64,000 bases of DNA from Homarus americanus (taxonomy: Eukaryota; Arthropoda; Malacostraca; Decapoda; Nephropidae), in assembly GCF_018991925.1 (NCBI RefSeq), contig NW_024753828.1, positions 3,232,411 to 3,296,410 of the forward strand. Direction: 5' to 3'. Below are positions 53,601-64,000 of this stretch, piece after piece. Within the stretch, counting starts at the first letter, position 1; each line of letters starts with the position of its first letter. Position numbers and translations under genes: made by a program. The notes below the pieces were generated by a model. The model made no database searches and had not been told where the DNA came from. It saw only the letters and a program-made list of their open reading frames with translations.

Positions 53601-54181
53601 GACCTGTCGTGGTGGTAGTGGTCGTCAAACATACTGGTACTGACCTGTCGTGGTGGTAGTGGTCGTCAAACATACTGGTACTGACCTGTCGTGGTGGTAG
53701 TGGTGGTCAAACATACTGGTACTGACCTGTCGTGGTGGTAGTGGTCGTCAAACATACTGGTACTGACCTGTCATGGTGGTAGTGGTCGTCAAACATACTG
53801 GTACTGACCTGTCGTGGTGGTAGTGGTCGTCAAACATACTGGTACTGACCTGTCGTGGTGGTAGTGGTCGTCAAACATACTGGTACTGACCTGTCGTGGT
53901 GGTAGTGGTGGTCAAACATACTGGTACTGACCTGTCGTGGTGGTAGTGGTCGTCAAACATACTGGTACTGACCTGTCATGGTGGTAGTGGTCGTCAAACA
54001 TACTGGAACTGACCTGTCGTGGTGGTAGTGGTCGTCAAACATACTGGAACTGACCTGTCGTGGTGGTAGTGGTCGTCAAACATACTGGTACTGACCTCTC
54101 GTGGTGATAGTGGTCGTCGCGGTCCTCGGACACACTACTACTAGCTCGACTAAGGTGGATCCTTGGTGCAGGTCCCGCCAT
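38636..54181 (-). CDS. EF-hand/WD40 repeat protein, WDR64/WDR49/WDY-like, disrupted
   Basis: Exons (minus): 54181-54096 (start [12 protein letters not shown]), 53098-53009, 51819-51722, 50796-50778 (19-nt microexon, tentative), 50467-50335, 47740-47661, 45409-45328, 44501-44335, 42410-42294, 41486-41269, 41032-40838, 39039-38636. Each has GT-AG borders and phases agree along the chain. The N-terminus is EF-hand-like ([43 protein letters not shown], then YRLLTYNK). WD blades follow: [112 protein letters not shown]. This is the order of the first half of WDR64-type proteins. An acidic tail ([12 protein letters not shown]) ends at TGA 38636. One base is missing in each of three exons (near 42348, 41322 and 38880). 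It would be about 563 residues, so it may be a recent pseudogene. Confidence 0.75.
39930..40240 (-). pseudogene. Antisense LINE fragment upstream of the RT domain
   Basis: The minus strand reads [20 protein letters not shown], then FFSSLFMRE. This matches the linker before the reverse transcriptase in CR1-like LINEs (NPKxFYxYxxSK, FFxSVFTxE). It lies in the last intron of the WD gene. Stops break it. Confidence 0.6.
40527..40765 (+). repeat. Dispersed repeat, probable LINE 3' end, copy 1
   Basis: AAGTCCCAGGTTGCTGATC through CTGCCTCATTTACACACAAT to CAGGCCCCGATGTGGGTTGG and GGTGGGCTAATCCCC. A second copy is at 56955-57310. The shared end GGGCTAATCCCC(A/G)TAA suggests a retroposon 3' end. Confidence 0.7.
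42758..43022 (-). mobile_element. tRNA-derived SINE copy 2, 5' truncated
   Basis: The body is the same as in the SINE at 2525-2908 (ATTGGGCACCCCTACATC, AGCTCCAACAACTTTCCCTG, ACAGGGACTAATGGGGGCTA), with a run of T at the left. It stops at CCACCGGCCAGGGAA, so the tRNA-like head is missing. An (AT) run precedes the poly-T. Confidence 0.85.
43038..43508. mobile_element. MITE-like element with repeated CCGGAATTTTC motifs
   Basis: The left end CAGTAATATCTCCGTTAGCC and right end GCTCGGGATATCACTG pair imperfectly. The interior holds many short repeats of CCGGAAAATTCCGG type, giving strong self-pairing. It starts about 15 bp after the truncated SINE. Confidence 0.55.
43815..44152 (+). mobile_element. 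Tigger-like MITE with transposase N-terminal remnant
   Basis: TIRs CAGGTTGGACCCCGCTAATC and GATTAGTGAGGTCCAACCTG. Inside, 43922-44040 reads [12 protein letters not shown], then [20 protein letters not shown], the start of a pogo/Tigger-type protein fused directly to the right end. It is an internal-deletion product of a larger element. Confidence 0.8.
44503..44884. repeat. 21-bp minisatellite abutting a WD-gene splice acceptor
   Basis: About 17 units of ACACCTGTAACACCATCACCT, open in several frames because 21 is a multiple of 3. The first, most diverged unit (44500-44520) contains the AG acceptor and polypyrimidine side of the exon 44501-44335. On the minus strand every unit carries TTACAG. 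Confidence 0.9.
46090..46725. repeat. 45-bp minisatellite with 90-bp higher-order period
   Basis: Fourteen units of about 45 bp (GTGAGGTCCCTCATAACACC, ATCTGTGAGGGAATTACTAC plus CCCAA or ACCATG). Units with CCCCAA and with ACCATG alternate, as do TGTGAGG/TGTGAAG, so the true period is 90 bp. Open frames on both strands are a result of the length being divisible by 3. It lies in a WD-gene intron. Confidence 0.95.
46870..46960 (+). repeat. LINE 3'-tail copy
   Basis: ATATTTTCAGCCTTTGGGCT, then CAGTAAACCTGTAATTATT and an ATT/CA tail. It has the same ending as the LINE at 2400-2460 and the copy near 47150-47230. Confidence 0.6.
47150..47240 (+). repeat. LINE 3'-tail copy
   Basis: CATTTTCAGCCTCTGGTTGG, then CAATAAACCATTAATTATTA and an ATT tail. 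It belongs with 46870-46960. Confidence 0.6.
47970..48180 (-). pseudogene. Fragment with [11 protein letters not shown] motif, transposon-associated
   Basis: The minus strand reads [12 protein letters not shown], then [30 protein letters not shown] block is common in a transposon-linked arthropod protein family whose function I cannot name. Only this block is present. Confidence 0.4.
48344..48980 (+). mobile_element. Tigger-like MITE with transposase N-terminal remnant
   Basis: TIRs CAGGCATCCCCCGCATTACG and CCCTAATGTGGGAGATGCCTG, both flanked by TA. At 48655-48760 the frame [20 protein letters not shown] and then [14 protein letters not shown] gives the transposase start, cut off soon after. 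The ends relate it to the 33350-36438 element. Confidence 0.88.
48985..50334. other. WD-gene intron, no further feature seen
   Basis: AT-rich intron sequence. I found no coding block, TIR pair or tandem repeat of note. Confidence 0.4.
52000..52350 (-). pseudogene. Antisense LINE reverse-transcriptase fragment
   Basis: The minus strand reads [26 protein letters not shown] and [13 protein letters not shown], corresponding to the conserved FDTVDHxILLxKLxxYGI block of LINE reverse transcriptases. Stops and frame changes are present. It lies in an intron of the WD gene. Confidence 0.7.
53105..53520. repeat. CAT/CAC-rich low-complexity sequence
   Basis: Irregular repeats of CATCATCACA, CACCATCACA and similar, next to the acceptor of the exon at 53098. 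The open frames in it are of biased composition. Confidence 0.7.
53560..54096. repeat. 41-bp minisatellite derived from the WD-gene exon-1 donor
   Basis: About 13 units. On the minus strand each unit is GACGACCACTACCACCACGA plus CAG (23 nt, like the end of exon 1) followed by GTCAGTACCAGTATGTTT (18 nt, like the start of intron 1). The last unit merges into the real exon end (…CACGAGAG|GTCAGT at 54096/54095). Since 41 is not a multiple of 3, use of a downstream copy would shift the frame. Confidence 0.93.
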
Positions 54182-54244
54182 CCTCTCTCAGCAGCAGGAG
54201 TGAACGACTGTGTAAAAAGTAGTTCCCAGTGAGATGAAAGAGTT
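54182..54244 (-). promoter_or_regulatory. 5' flank of the WD gene between ATG and minisatellite
   Basis: Only about 60 bp of non-repeat sequence separates the start codon at 54181 from the 18-bp array. Any promoter must therefore be very short, lie within or beyond the array, or belong to an unseen upstream exon. No TATA box is seen. Confidence 0.25.
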
Positions 54245-56675
54245 GTGAAGACCTGCTGCCTCATACACCTGCTGCCTCACACACCTGCCGCCTCACACAC
54301 CTGCTGCTTCACACATTTCCTGCCTCATACACCTGCTGCCTCATACACCTGCTGCCTCATACACCTGCTGCCTCATACACCTGTTGCCTCATACACCTGC
54401 TGCCTCCATACACCTGCTGCCTCATACACCTATTGTCTCACACACCTGCCGCCTCATACACCTGTTGCCTCATACACCCAGGCCTATTGTCTCACACATC
54501 TGCTGCCTCACACACCTGCTGCCTCCACACCTGCTGCCTCATGCTGCCCCAACGCCTGCGCCCACGCACCTACACTCATCACCTATTGTTCATCTGCCCC
54601 CACACATCTGCTGCCTCCCACACCTGCTGCTGCTGCTCACGCACCTGCTGCTGCATACACCTATTGCCCCACACACCTGCTGCTTCACACATTTCCAGCC
54701 TCATACACCTGCTGCCTCCCACACCACCTGCTCCCACACCTGCTGCCTCACACACCTGCTGCCTCATACACCTGTTGCCTCATACACCTGCTGCCTCACA
54801 TACCTGCTGCCTCATGCACCTGCTGCCTCACATACCTGCTGCCTTATACACCTGCTGCCTTACACACCTGTTGCTTCATACACTTGCTGTTTCACATACC
54901 TGCTGCCTCACACACTCTGCTGCCTCCACACACCTGTTGCCTCACACACATGCTGCATGCTCATACACCCTATTGTTTCACACACCTGCTGCTTCACACA
55001 CCTGCTGCCCCACACACCTACTGCTCCACACCACCTGCCCCACACACCTGCTGCCTCACACACCTGTTGCTTTACACACTTGCTGCCTCACACACCTGCT
55101 GCCTTATACGCCCGCTGCCTCACACACCTGCTGCCTCATACACCTGATGCCTCACACACCTGCTTCCTCACATCTGCTGCCCATACACACACGGCTTCAC
55201 ACACAATTTCTGCCTCCACACACCTGCTGCCTCACACACCTGCTGCCCCACATACCTGCTGCCCCATATACCTGCTGCCTCACACAACTGCTGCCTCACA
55301 CACCTGCTGCCTCACATACCTGCTGCCATACACCTGTTGCATCACACACATGCTGCCTCATACACCTGCTACCTCACACACCTGCCACACACGCCTGCTG
55401 TTACACACACCTGCCTCACACACCTGCTGCCCCATACACCTGCTGCCTCATACACCTGCTGCCTCACACACCTGCTGCCTCACACACCTGCTCCCCTTCA
55501 TTCACCTGTTGCTTCTCACACTGCTGCCTCACACACCTACTGCACTGCCTCACACACCTGCTGCCTAACACACCTGCTGCTTCATACACCTATTGTCTCA
55601 CACACCTGTTGCCTCCTACACCTGCTGCTTTATACACCTGTTGCCTCACACACCTGCTGCCTCATACACCTGCTGCCTCACACTCCTGTTGCACACACGC
55701 CTGCTGCCCTCACACTCCTCCTGCCTCACACACCTGTTGCTTTACACACCTGCTGCCTTACACACCTGCAGCCTTATACACCTGCTGCCTGACACATCTG
55801 CTGCCTCACACACCTGCTGCCTCACACACCCACTGCCTCACACACCTGCTGCTCACACACCTGTTGCCTCACACACCAACACCTCTCATACACCTGCTGC
55901 CTATACGCCCGCTGCCCACACAATCTGCTGCCCTCGCACACCTGTTGCCTCATACACCTGATGCCTCTCACACCTACTTCCCTCACACACCTGCTGCCCC
56001 ATACACCTACTGCTTGACACACCTGCCACACACCCACTGCCTCACACCTGCTACCTCACACACCTGCTGCCACACACACCTGCCTCACACACCTGCTGCC
56101 CCTACACACCTATTGCCCCACACACCTGCTGCCCACACATCTGCTGTCCTCATCCATCTACTGCCCTCACACACCTGCTGCCCCACACTTACTGCCCACA
56201 CACCTGCTGCCCACTGCCTCACCACCTGCTGCCTCACGCACCTGCTGCCTCCATACATATGCTGCTTCATACACCTCTGCCCACACACCTGCTGCCCCAT
56301 ACACCTACTGCCCTCACACACCTGCTGCCCTCACGCACCTGTGCTACCTTATACACCTACTGCCTTATACACCCACTACCTCACACACCTGCTTCTTAAT
56401 ACACCTGCTACCTCACACACCTGCTGCCTTATACACCTACTGCCTCACACACCTGCTGCCTCATACACCTGTTGCCCCACATACCTGCTGCCTCATACAC
56501 CTACTGCCTCATACACCTGCTGCCTCACACACTTGCTGCCTCACACACCTGGTGCCTCACACACCTGGTGCCTCACACACCTGCTGCCTCACACACCTGC
56601 TGCCTCACACACCTGCGGCGTCACACACTTGCTGCCTCACACACCTGCTGCCTTACACACTTGCGGCGTCACATA
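54245..56675. repeat. 2.4-kb minisatellite, 18-bp unit
   Basis: About 130 imperfect units of CCTGCTGCCTCACACACA with single-base changes and small indels. On the plus strand it stays open for 770 codons (54433-56745) because the unit is 18 bp, giving a His/Thr/Cys/Leu-rich translation with no natural character. It lies directly upstream of the WD-gene start codon. Confidence 0.95.
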
Positions 56676-56954
56676 TCGTCTCTCCCCGGACAATTTACGT
56701 CAGGTTACTTCCGGGCTCAGTGTGAACAAGCCCCTAACTCCCTAAAGCCACTTTTATAACCTTATCGTCGCCAGCATAGATGCAAGAGGTTTTACGTGTA
56801 CTTTATCTGTATTATATAAACTCATACATTAAATACTTCCTGGCCACACACAAGGTAGTAGGTAGTAGGCAGCTACCAAGCAGGGAGGTACTACCGCCTG
56901 GGAAGATATTGGAAGCATAATGTGTTGTCTAATGGTAGACCCTGCTGCCATATG

Positions 56955-57310
56955 TGACCAAGTCCCAGGTTGCTGATCTGACTTTCTGCCTCATTTACAC
57001 ACAATTGTTTACCTTACCATTGACAACACAACATACATACTGTATATTATTTCTCACTTTTGATCTTTTTTTAATTATTGTATTTCTTTATGGTTCTTTA
57101 TTATTATTAGTAGTAGTATTATTGCAGTGTTATTATTATTGTTGTTATCATTATTATTGTATTATTTTTATTTTTGTATTTTCTATTATAAATTTTACTC
57201 ATCTGAATTATTGTTATTATTATATTTTCGCCCCCCCCCCAGGCCCCGAGGTGGGTCAGTGACCTGTACCCGGGTGGGCTAATCCCCGTAATAATAATAA
57301 TAATAATAAT
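56955..57310 (+). repeat. Dispersed repeat, probable LINE 3' end, copy 2
   Basis: Matches 40527-40765 (AAGTCCCAGGTTGCTGATC; CAGGCCCCGAGGTGGGTCAG; GGTGGGCTAATCCCCGTAAT), enlarged by a TTATTATTG-rich insert, and ends in an (AAT)n tail as expected for a LINE 3' end. Confidence 0.75.
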
Positions 57311-57534
57311 AAATACATACAGGCAAATAAATCGCTTTAATAATAATAATAATAATTAACGGTTTATTGAAAGAGCATGGCAGCCGGGCGACTGAAAATA
57401 TACAGTTACATAATTGGGGAATGGGTCTCTTGATTTACAAATAATATACAAGTAACATAAGTGATACAAATATGATATTTAATAACTAGGTGGGGAGAAG
57501 CTCAAACTACAGTAGGTACGCGTGATCAAGGTAT

Positions 57535-57536
57535 AT

Positions 57537-57581
<45 letters not shown>

Positions 57582-57610
57582 CATAAACGCACACGCCCAC
57601 ACACACACAT

Positions 57611-57685
<75 letters not shown>

Positions 57686-57745
57686 TCATAAAAACACTCA
57701 CACACACTCACACTCAGCCTCTCACACACACACACACACACATAT
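57535..57745. repeat. CA microsatellite
   Basis: Long interrupted (CA)n run. The His/Thr and Cys/Val open frames across it are artefacts. Confidence 0.97.
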
Positions 57746-58232
57746 ACACACAATGGAACATTTGATATTCAAAGCTGAATAGTAACTTATGACGTTAGGG
57801 AATCATTAACAACATCTAATAATACTTACAAACACCCAAACGGCTAGTAGCTGCTCAGTGAGGAAATGATAAATAAAATTTCTATAGATGCAGGAGGGTG
57901 AAAGCGCGGGCCGGTAGTGGCGTCCCTCCGTCGTCATGACAACACTACATTGCCGCAGCTGCCAAGAGGATATTGTACAGTATCTCAATTCCGTCGGATG
58001 TCGTTACGTGTTAAAACTGACAATCAGGTTTATAAGATATGTATGTCTTGAAATAGATCTTCTATTGAATGAAGAACTTATTAGATGGCGGCGTAGTGAG
58101 GCCGGATATTGATCCCGCAATCTATAGAAGAGTGACGCATGTCTGTCAGTCAGGCGAAAACATGACATACCTCTCGTCCGCCACCAACACACTGTCAATA
58201 GTTTATCAGTCTCACATTATATATATATTTTT

Positions 58233-59040
58233 TTTTACTCATTAGTACTCGTCAGCAACAACCATAACTCATTAATACTCGTCAGCACCACCCATGACTC
58301 ATTAATACTCGTCAGCAACGTTCATGACTCATTAGTACTCGTCAGCACCACCTATGACTTATTAATACTCGTCAGCACCACCCATGACTCATTAATACTC
58401 GTCAGCAACGTCCATGACTCATTAATACTCGTCAGCAACAACCATAGCTCATTAATACTCGTCAACACCACCCACGACTCATTAATACTCCATGCTCATT
58501 AATACGTCAGCATGACTTAGTCATGACTCATTACTCGTCAGCAACGTCCATGACTCATTAATACTCGTCAGCAACAACCATAGCTCATTAATACTCGTCA
58601 ACACCACCCACGACTCATTAATACTCGTCAGCAACGTCCATGACTCATTAATACTCGTCAGCAACAACCATAGCTCATTAATACTCGTCAACACCACCCA
58701 TGACTTATTAATACTCGTCAACACCACCCATGACTTATTAATACTCGTCAGCACCACCTATGACTTATTAATACTCGTCAGCACCACCCATGACTCATTA
58801 GTACTCGTCAGCAACGTCCATGACTCATTAATACTCGTCAGCAACAACCATAGCTCATTAATACTCGTCAGCACCATCCATGACTCATTAGTACTCGTCA
58901 GCACCACCCACGACTCATTAATACTCGTCAGCACCACCCAAAACTCATTAATACTCGTCAACACCACCCATGACTTATTAGTACTCGTCAGCACCACTCA
59001 TGACTCATTAGTACTCGTCAGCACCACCCATGACTCATTA
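58233..59040. repeat. 30-bp minisatellite
   Basis: About 27 units of CATGACTCATTAATACTCGTCAGCACCACC type (30 bp), varying at CACCACCCA / AACGTCCA / AACAACCA and TTAATA / TTAGTA. Minus-strand frames of 10-residue repeats (VLTSINESW) come from the period. The array runs directly into the LINE at 59060. Confidence 0.95.
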
Positions 59041-59059
59041 AGAAGCAGTCAGCAACACA

Positions 59060-60005
59060 TAAATGACATGCCTGACGTTGTACACTCCTCCATACAAATG
59101 CCGATGACGCCAAGTTATTTCGGGAAATCAAGAACCATACGGACTGTGAAGAGCTGCAGAAGGATCTCTGTGAGCTATAAGAATGGTCGAAGAAATGGCT
59201 GCTGAGATTCAATGTCACGAAGTGTAAGAGGATGCACCTGGGGCGTACCAACGGTAAGGAGGCGTATCATAATTATGTCCTATCGGGATGAAGAAACTGC
59301 ACTATTTGAGACTGAATGTGAGAATGTTGACAATGAGCTGAAGTTCTCGGGCCATTGCGAGAAGAAGGTAAATCAGGCAAATAAATTATTGGGTCTTATA
59401 AGAAGGTCGTTCAGATATCCCTCGTAACGATCTTCAAGAGTGAAGTGCTTCCCCATCTGGAGTACTGTCACCCCGTCTGGTCCCCGAGATATGCTAAGGA
59501 CTGTCAGTTGGTTGAGAATGTTCAAAGGAGGGCCACCAGACTGGTGCCTGCACTTCGGCACCTCAACTACCCTGGGAGATTGGAGCGCCTGAACTTGCCT
59601 AGCTTATACTACAGACGGGCAAGGGGCGACCTAACTGAGGTGTATAAGCATCTCAAGGGGCACTACTCAGTCGAGCGTCCTTACTTGGAGCTGGCGGACG
59701 CTCGTCCCACAAGGGGTCACAGCTCAAGATAGAAGAAGCCGCAAGTCCAAAAAACTGTGAGGGCAAACTTTTTCGGAGTGAGAGTTGTGAACTCTTGGAA
59801 CAATCTACCAGAAAGTGTTGTGACTGCACCGAGTGTGAGCTCTTTCAAGACCAGACTTGACCAACACTGGAGCAGATTCAGGTACATTCAGGAGCCGGGG
59901 CATGCCCAGTACTTGCCAACAGTGCGTAACAAAGACGTGACCGATTGCCCAAGCGGCTACGAGCCGATGAGTGGTGAAGAGGATAAAAATAAAAAGTTTA
60001 CATTT
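59060..60005 (+). pseudogene. 5'-truncated LINE, reverse-transcriptase C-terminal end
   Basis: Pieces in order: FNVTKCKRMHLG-like near 59205, LKFSGHCEKKVNQANKLLGL, EVLPHLEYCHPVWSPRYAKD, LVENVQRRATRLVPALRHL, LNLPSLYYRRARGDLTEVYK, then FFGVRVVNSWNNLPESVVTA and FKTRLDQHWSRF. Short frame changes and a stop near 59730 make it non-functional. The tail GTGACCGATTGCCCAAGCGG and GAGGATAAAAATAAAAAG is shared with 10340-10610. It is a different subfamily from the LINE at 6480-7260. Confidence 0.85.
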
Positions 60006-60009
60006 ACTT

Positions 60010-61170
60010 TTGTTCAAATCTGCTTGAGGAACATCATCCTGTCAGAGGTACTGCACTTATATCTTACTTTAGTCACCATCTACGATCAATAAGTATCAGA
60101 TTTTGCATATAAACACAGCTAAGAAACTCTTGATATAACTGGAAGTGACTGTGCATGAAACCATCATACCTGTGGTGAACAGTTGTGTCGCCATCATAAA
60201 GTGACCTATCGTGGGAGGAACTCGGGAGGGCATCCCGCCTCCTCCGCATGTTCCATGTACTCAAGAAGTTCACGGTGCCACCTGGGCACTTGAGAAAATC
60301 TACGTCACATTCAACGAACAGTGGTGTACTGCCGTCCAGTGTTTCACGCCGGGCTCAACGGTGCAGCTCTCCCAACATATAAGAGTCCACCACCGAGCCA
60401 GGAAAATACTGTAAGCATAAGTTATGCCAGCAGCTATCAAGAGGCTCTTGTAGCTATGGGCCGTCATACACTACACGAAGGACAGATGGGCTGTCCCTGA
60501 AATAAGTGTGAGGCCTACTGAAAGACAATCGACACAGAGACCCGGCTGGCTGCCGGCACCACGAGTTAAGTTCCAAACAAAGAAGAGTATTTGACAGGCT
60601 ACAGTCATCCTCGGCACCGTTTTATCTGTCTGCACTTCTGTTGCTGGTCGACATCTCGGCGTGTTCTGGTGGTTGACGCCACAGGTGTACCTTGGATTCA
60701 AGTAAGTCGTCGGCAGTAAGTGTGGCTTAAGGCCACAATAAGCTTACCTAAGGATATTGTCTCCGACTGTGTCGTCAGTGTGATTTAATAACCCGAGGCA
60801 TTAAGGATTGACAGGAGGAATTTAAATCCAGTGTTTATTATCCACTACCAGACACCTGCTTCCTGCACCACCTTATATAATACTGATACACAACACCTGT
60901 ACCACCTTATATAATACTGATACTGTGAAACACCTGCCACCTGGTAATGATTAGGTAGGTGAGGATGTTTTTATCCTGCACTGTTATATTAATCCTATAA
61001 TGCTCTTCATAGCTGCATTTGTTTTCCAGGACTCTGAGCGTCAGACCACCTGAGGTTTTGAAGTATTTGTTGATGAAAGTGTCTAAATCCTTTTATCACC
61101 AAAGTGCTGTTTTATCTAGGGCTGGATGAAGGTGGTTATTGAGGGGTATTTAGGTGGGGCTGGGGGTGAC
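60010..61170. other. Intergenic, no gene recognised
   Basis: Unique-looking sequence upstream of the trypsin gene. Short open frames exist but none with a recognisable domain or splice-supported structure. Confidence 0.4.
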
Positions 61171-61173
61171 ACT

Positions 61174-61181
61174 GTATATAT
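61174..61181 (+). promoter_or_regulatory. TATA box of the trypsin gene
   Basis: GTATATAT about 55 bp before the start codon at 61232; a transcription start near 61205 would leave a short 5' UTR, as usual for digestive protease genes. Confidence 0.5.
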
Positions 61182-61231
61182 TGACGGGTTAAAGGAGGTG
61201 GAGTACAGTAGTAGTAAGAGTGAGTGACACA

Positions 61232-64000
<2,769 letters not shown>

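Noticed and set aside
54433..56745. A 770-residue His/Thr/Cys/Leu-rich protein
   Set aside because: It is the translation of an 18-bp minisatellite; several frames are open at once and there is no gene structure around it.
58521..58997. Ten-residue repeat protein (VLTSINESW)
   Set aside because: Period artefact of the 30-bp minisatellite, with unequal units breaking the frame.

Overview
The window is arthropod-type nuclear DNA, most likely from a decapod crustacean. This is an inference. It rests on spliced genes with GT-AG introns up to several kb, a secreted trypsin of the digestive crustacean/insect kind, TTAGG-type repeats (the arthropod telomere motif), long AT and CA microsatellites, and a very heavy load of LINE, SINE, pogo/Tigger-like and foldback elements. 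Genes occupy only a small part of the sequence.

Four genes can be assembled exon by exon with matching splice phases. (1) mRpL27, minus strand, three exons between 10121 and 3434. (2) CCT6 (TCP-1 zeta), plus strand, ten coding exons between 14757 and 33116 that join without error into 531 codons, plus a probable 3'UTR exon at 37486. (3) An EF-hand/WD40 gene of the WDR64/WDR49/WDY kind, minus strand, about twelve exons between 54181 and 38.3 kb, tail to tail with CCT6. (4) The first three exons of a trypsin-like serine protease, plus strand from 61232, cut by the right window edge. A fifth gene may end at the left edge (minus strand, 128-546, with an AATAAA signal).

Layout: 0.8-2.4 kb dead LINE; 2.5-2.9 kb tRNA-derived SINE; 3.4-10.1 kb mRpL27 with DNA elements and LINE debris in its introns; 10.3-14.2 kb LINE debris, a tandem LTR-retroelement array (three LTRs, two short internal regions) and a foldback element; 14.8-37.6 kb CCT6, whose introns hold foldback elements with TTAGG cores, AT repeats, a SINE-like copy, a perfect-TIR MITE and several Tigger-like elements; 38.3-54.2 kb the WD gene; 53.5-59.0 kb tandem repeats; 59.1-60.0 kb LINE; 61.2-64.0 kb trypsin.

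The most unusual part is the WD gene. Its splice phases form a consistent chain, yet three exons each lack one base and an in-frame TGA lies near the end, whereas CCT6 and mRpL27 have no such defects. Two of its minisatellites are built from its own splice junctions: the exon-1 donor (about 13 copies of 41 bp) and the acceptor of the exon at 44335-44501 (about 17 copies of 21 bp). A 2.4-kb minisatellite begins about 65 bp upstream of its start codon. I did not find a clearly new gene system; the main novelty is repeat and genome structure.
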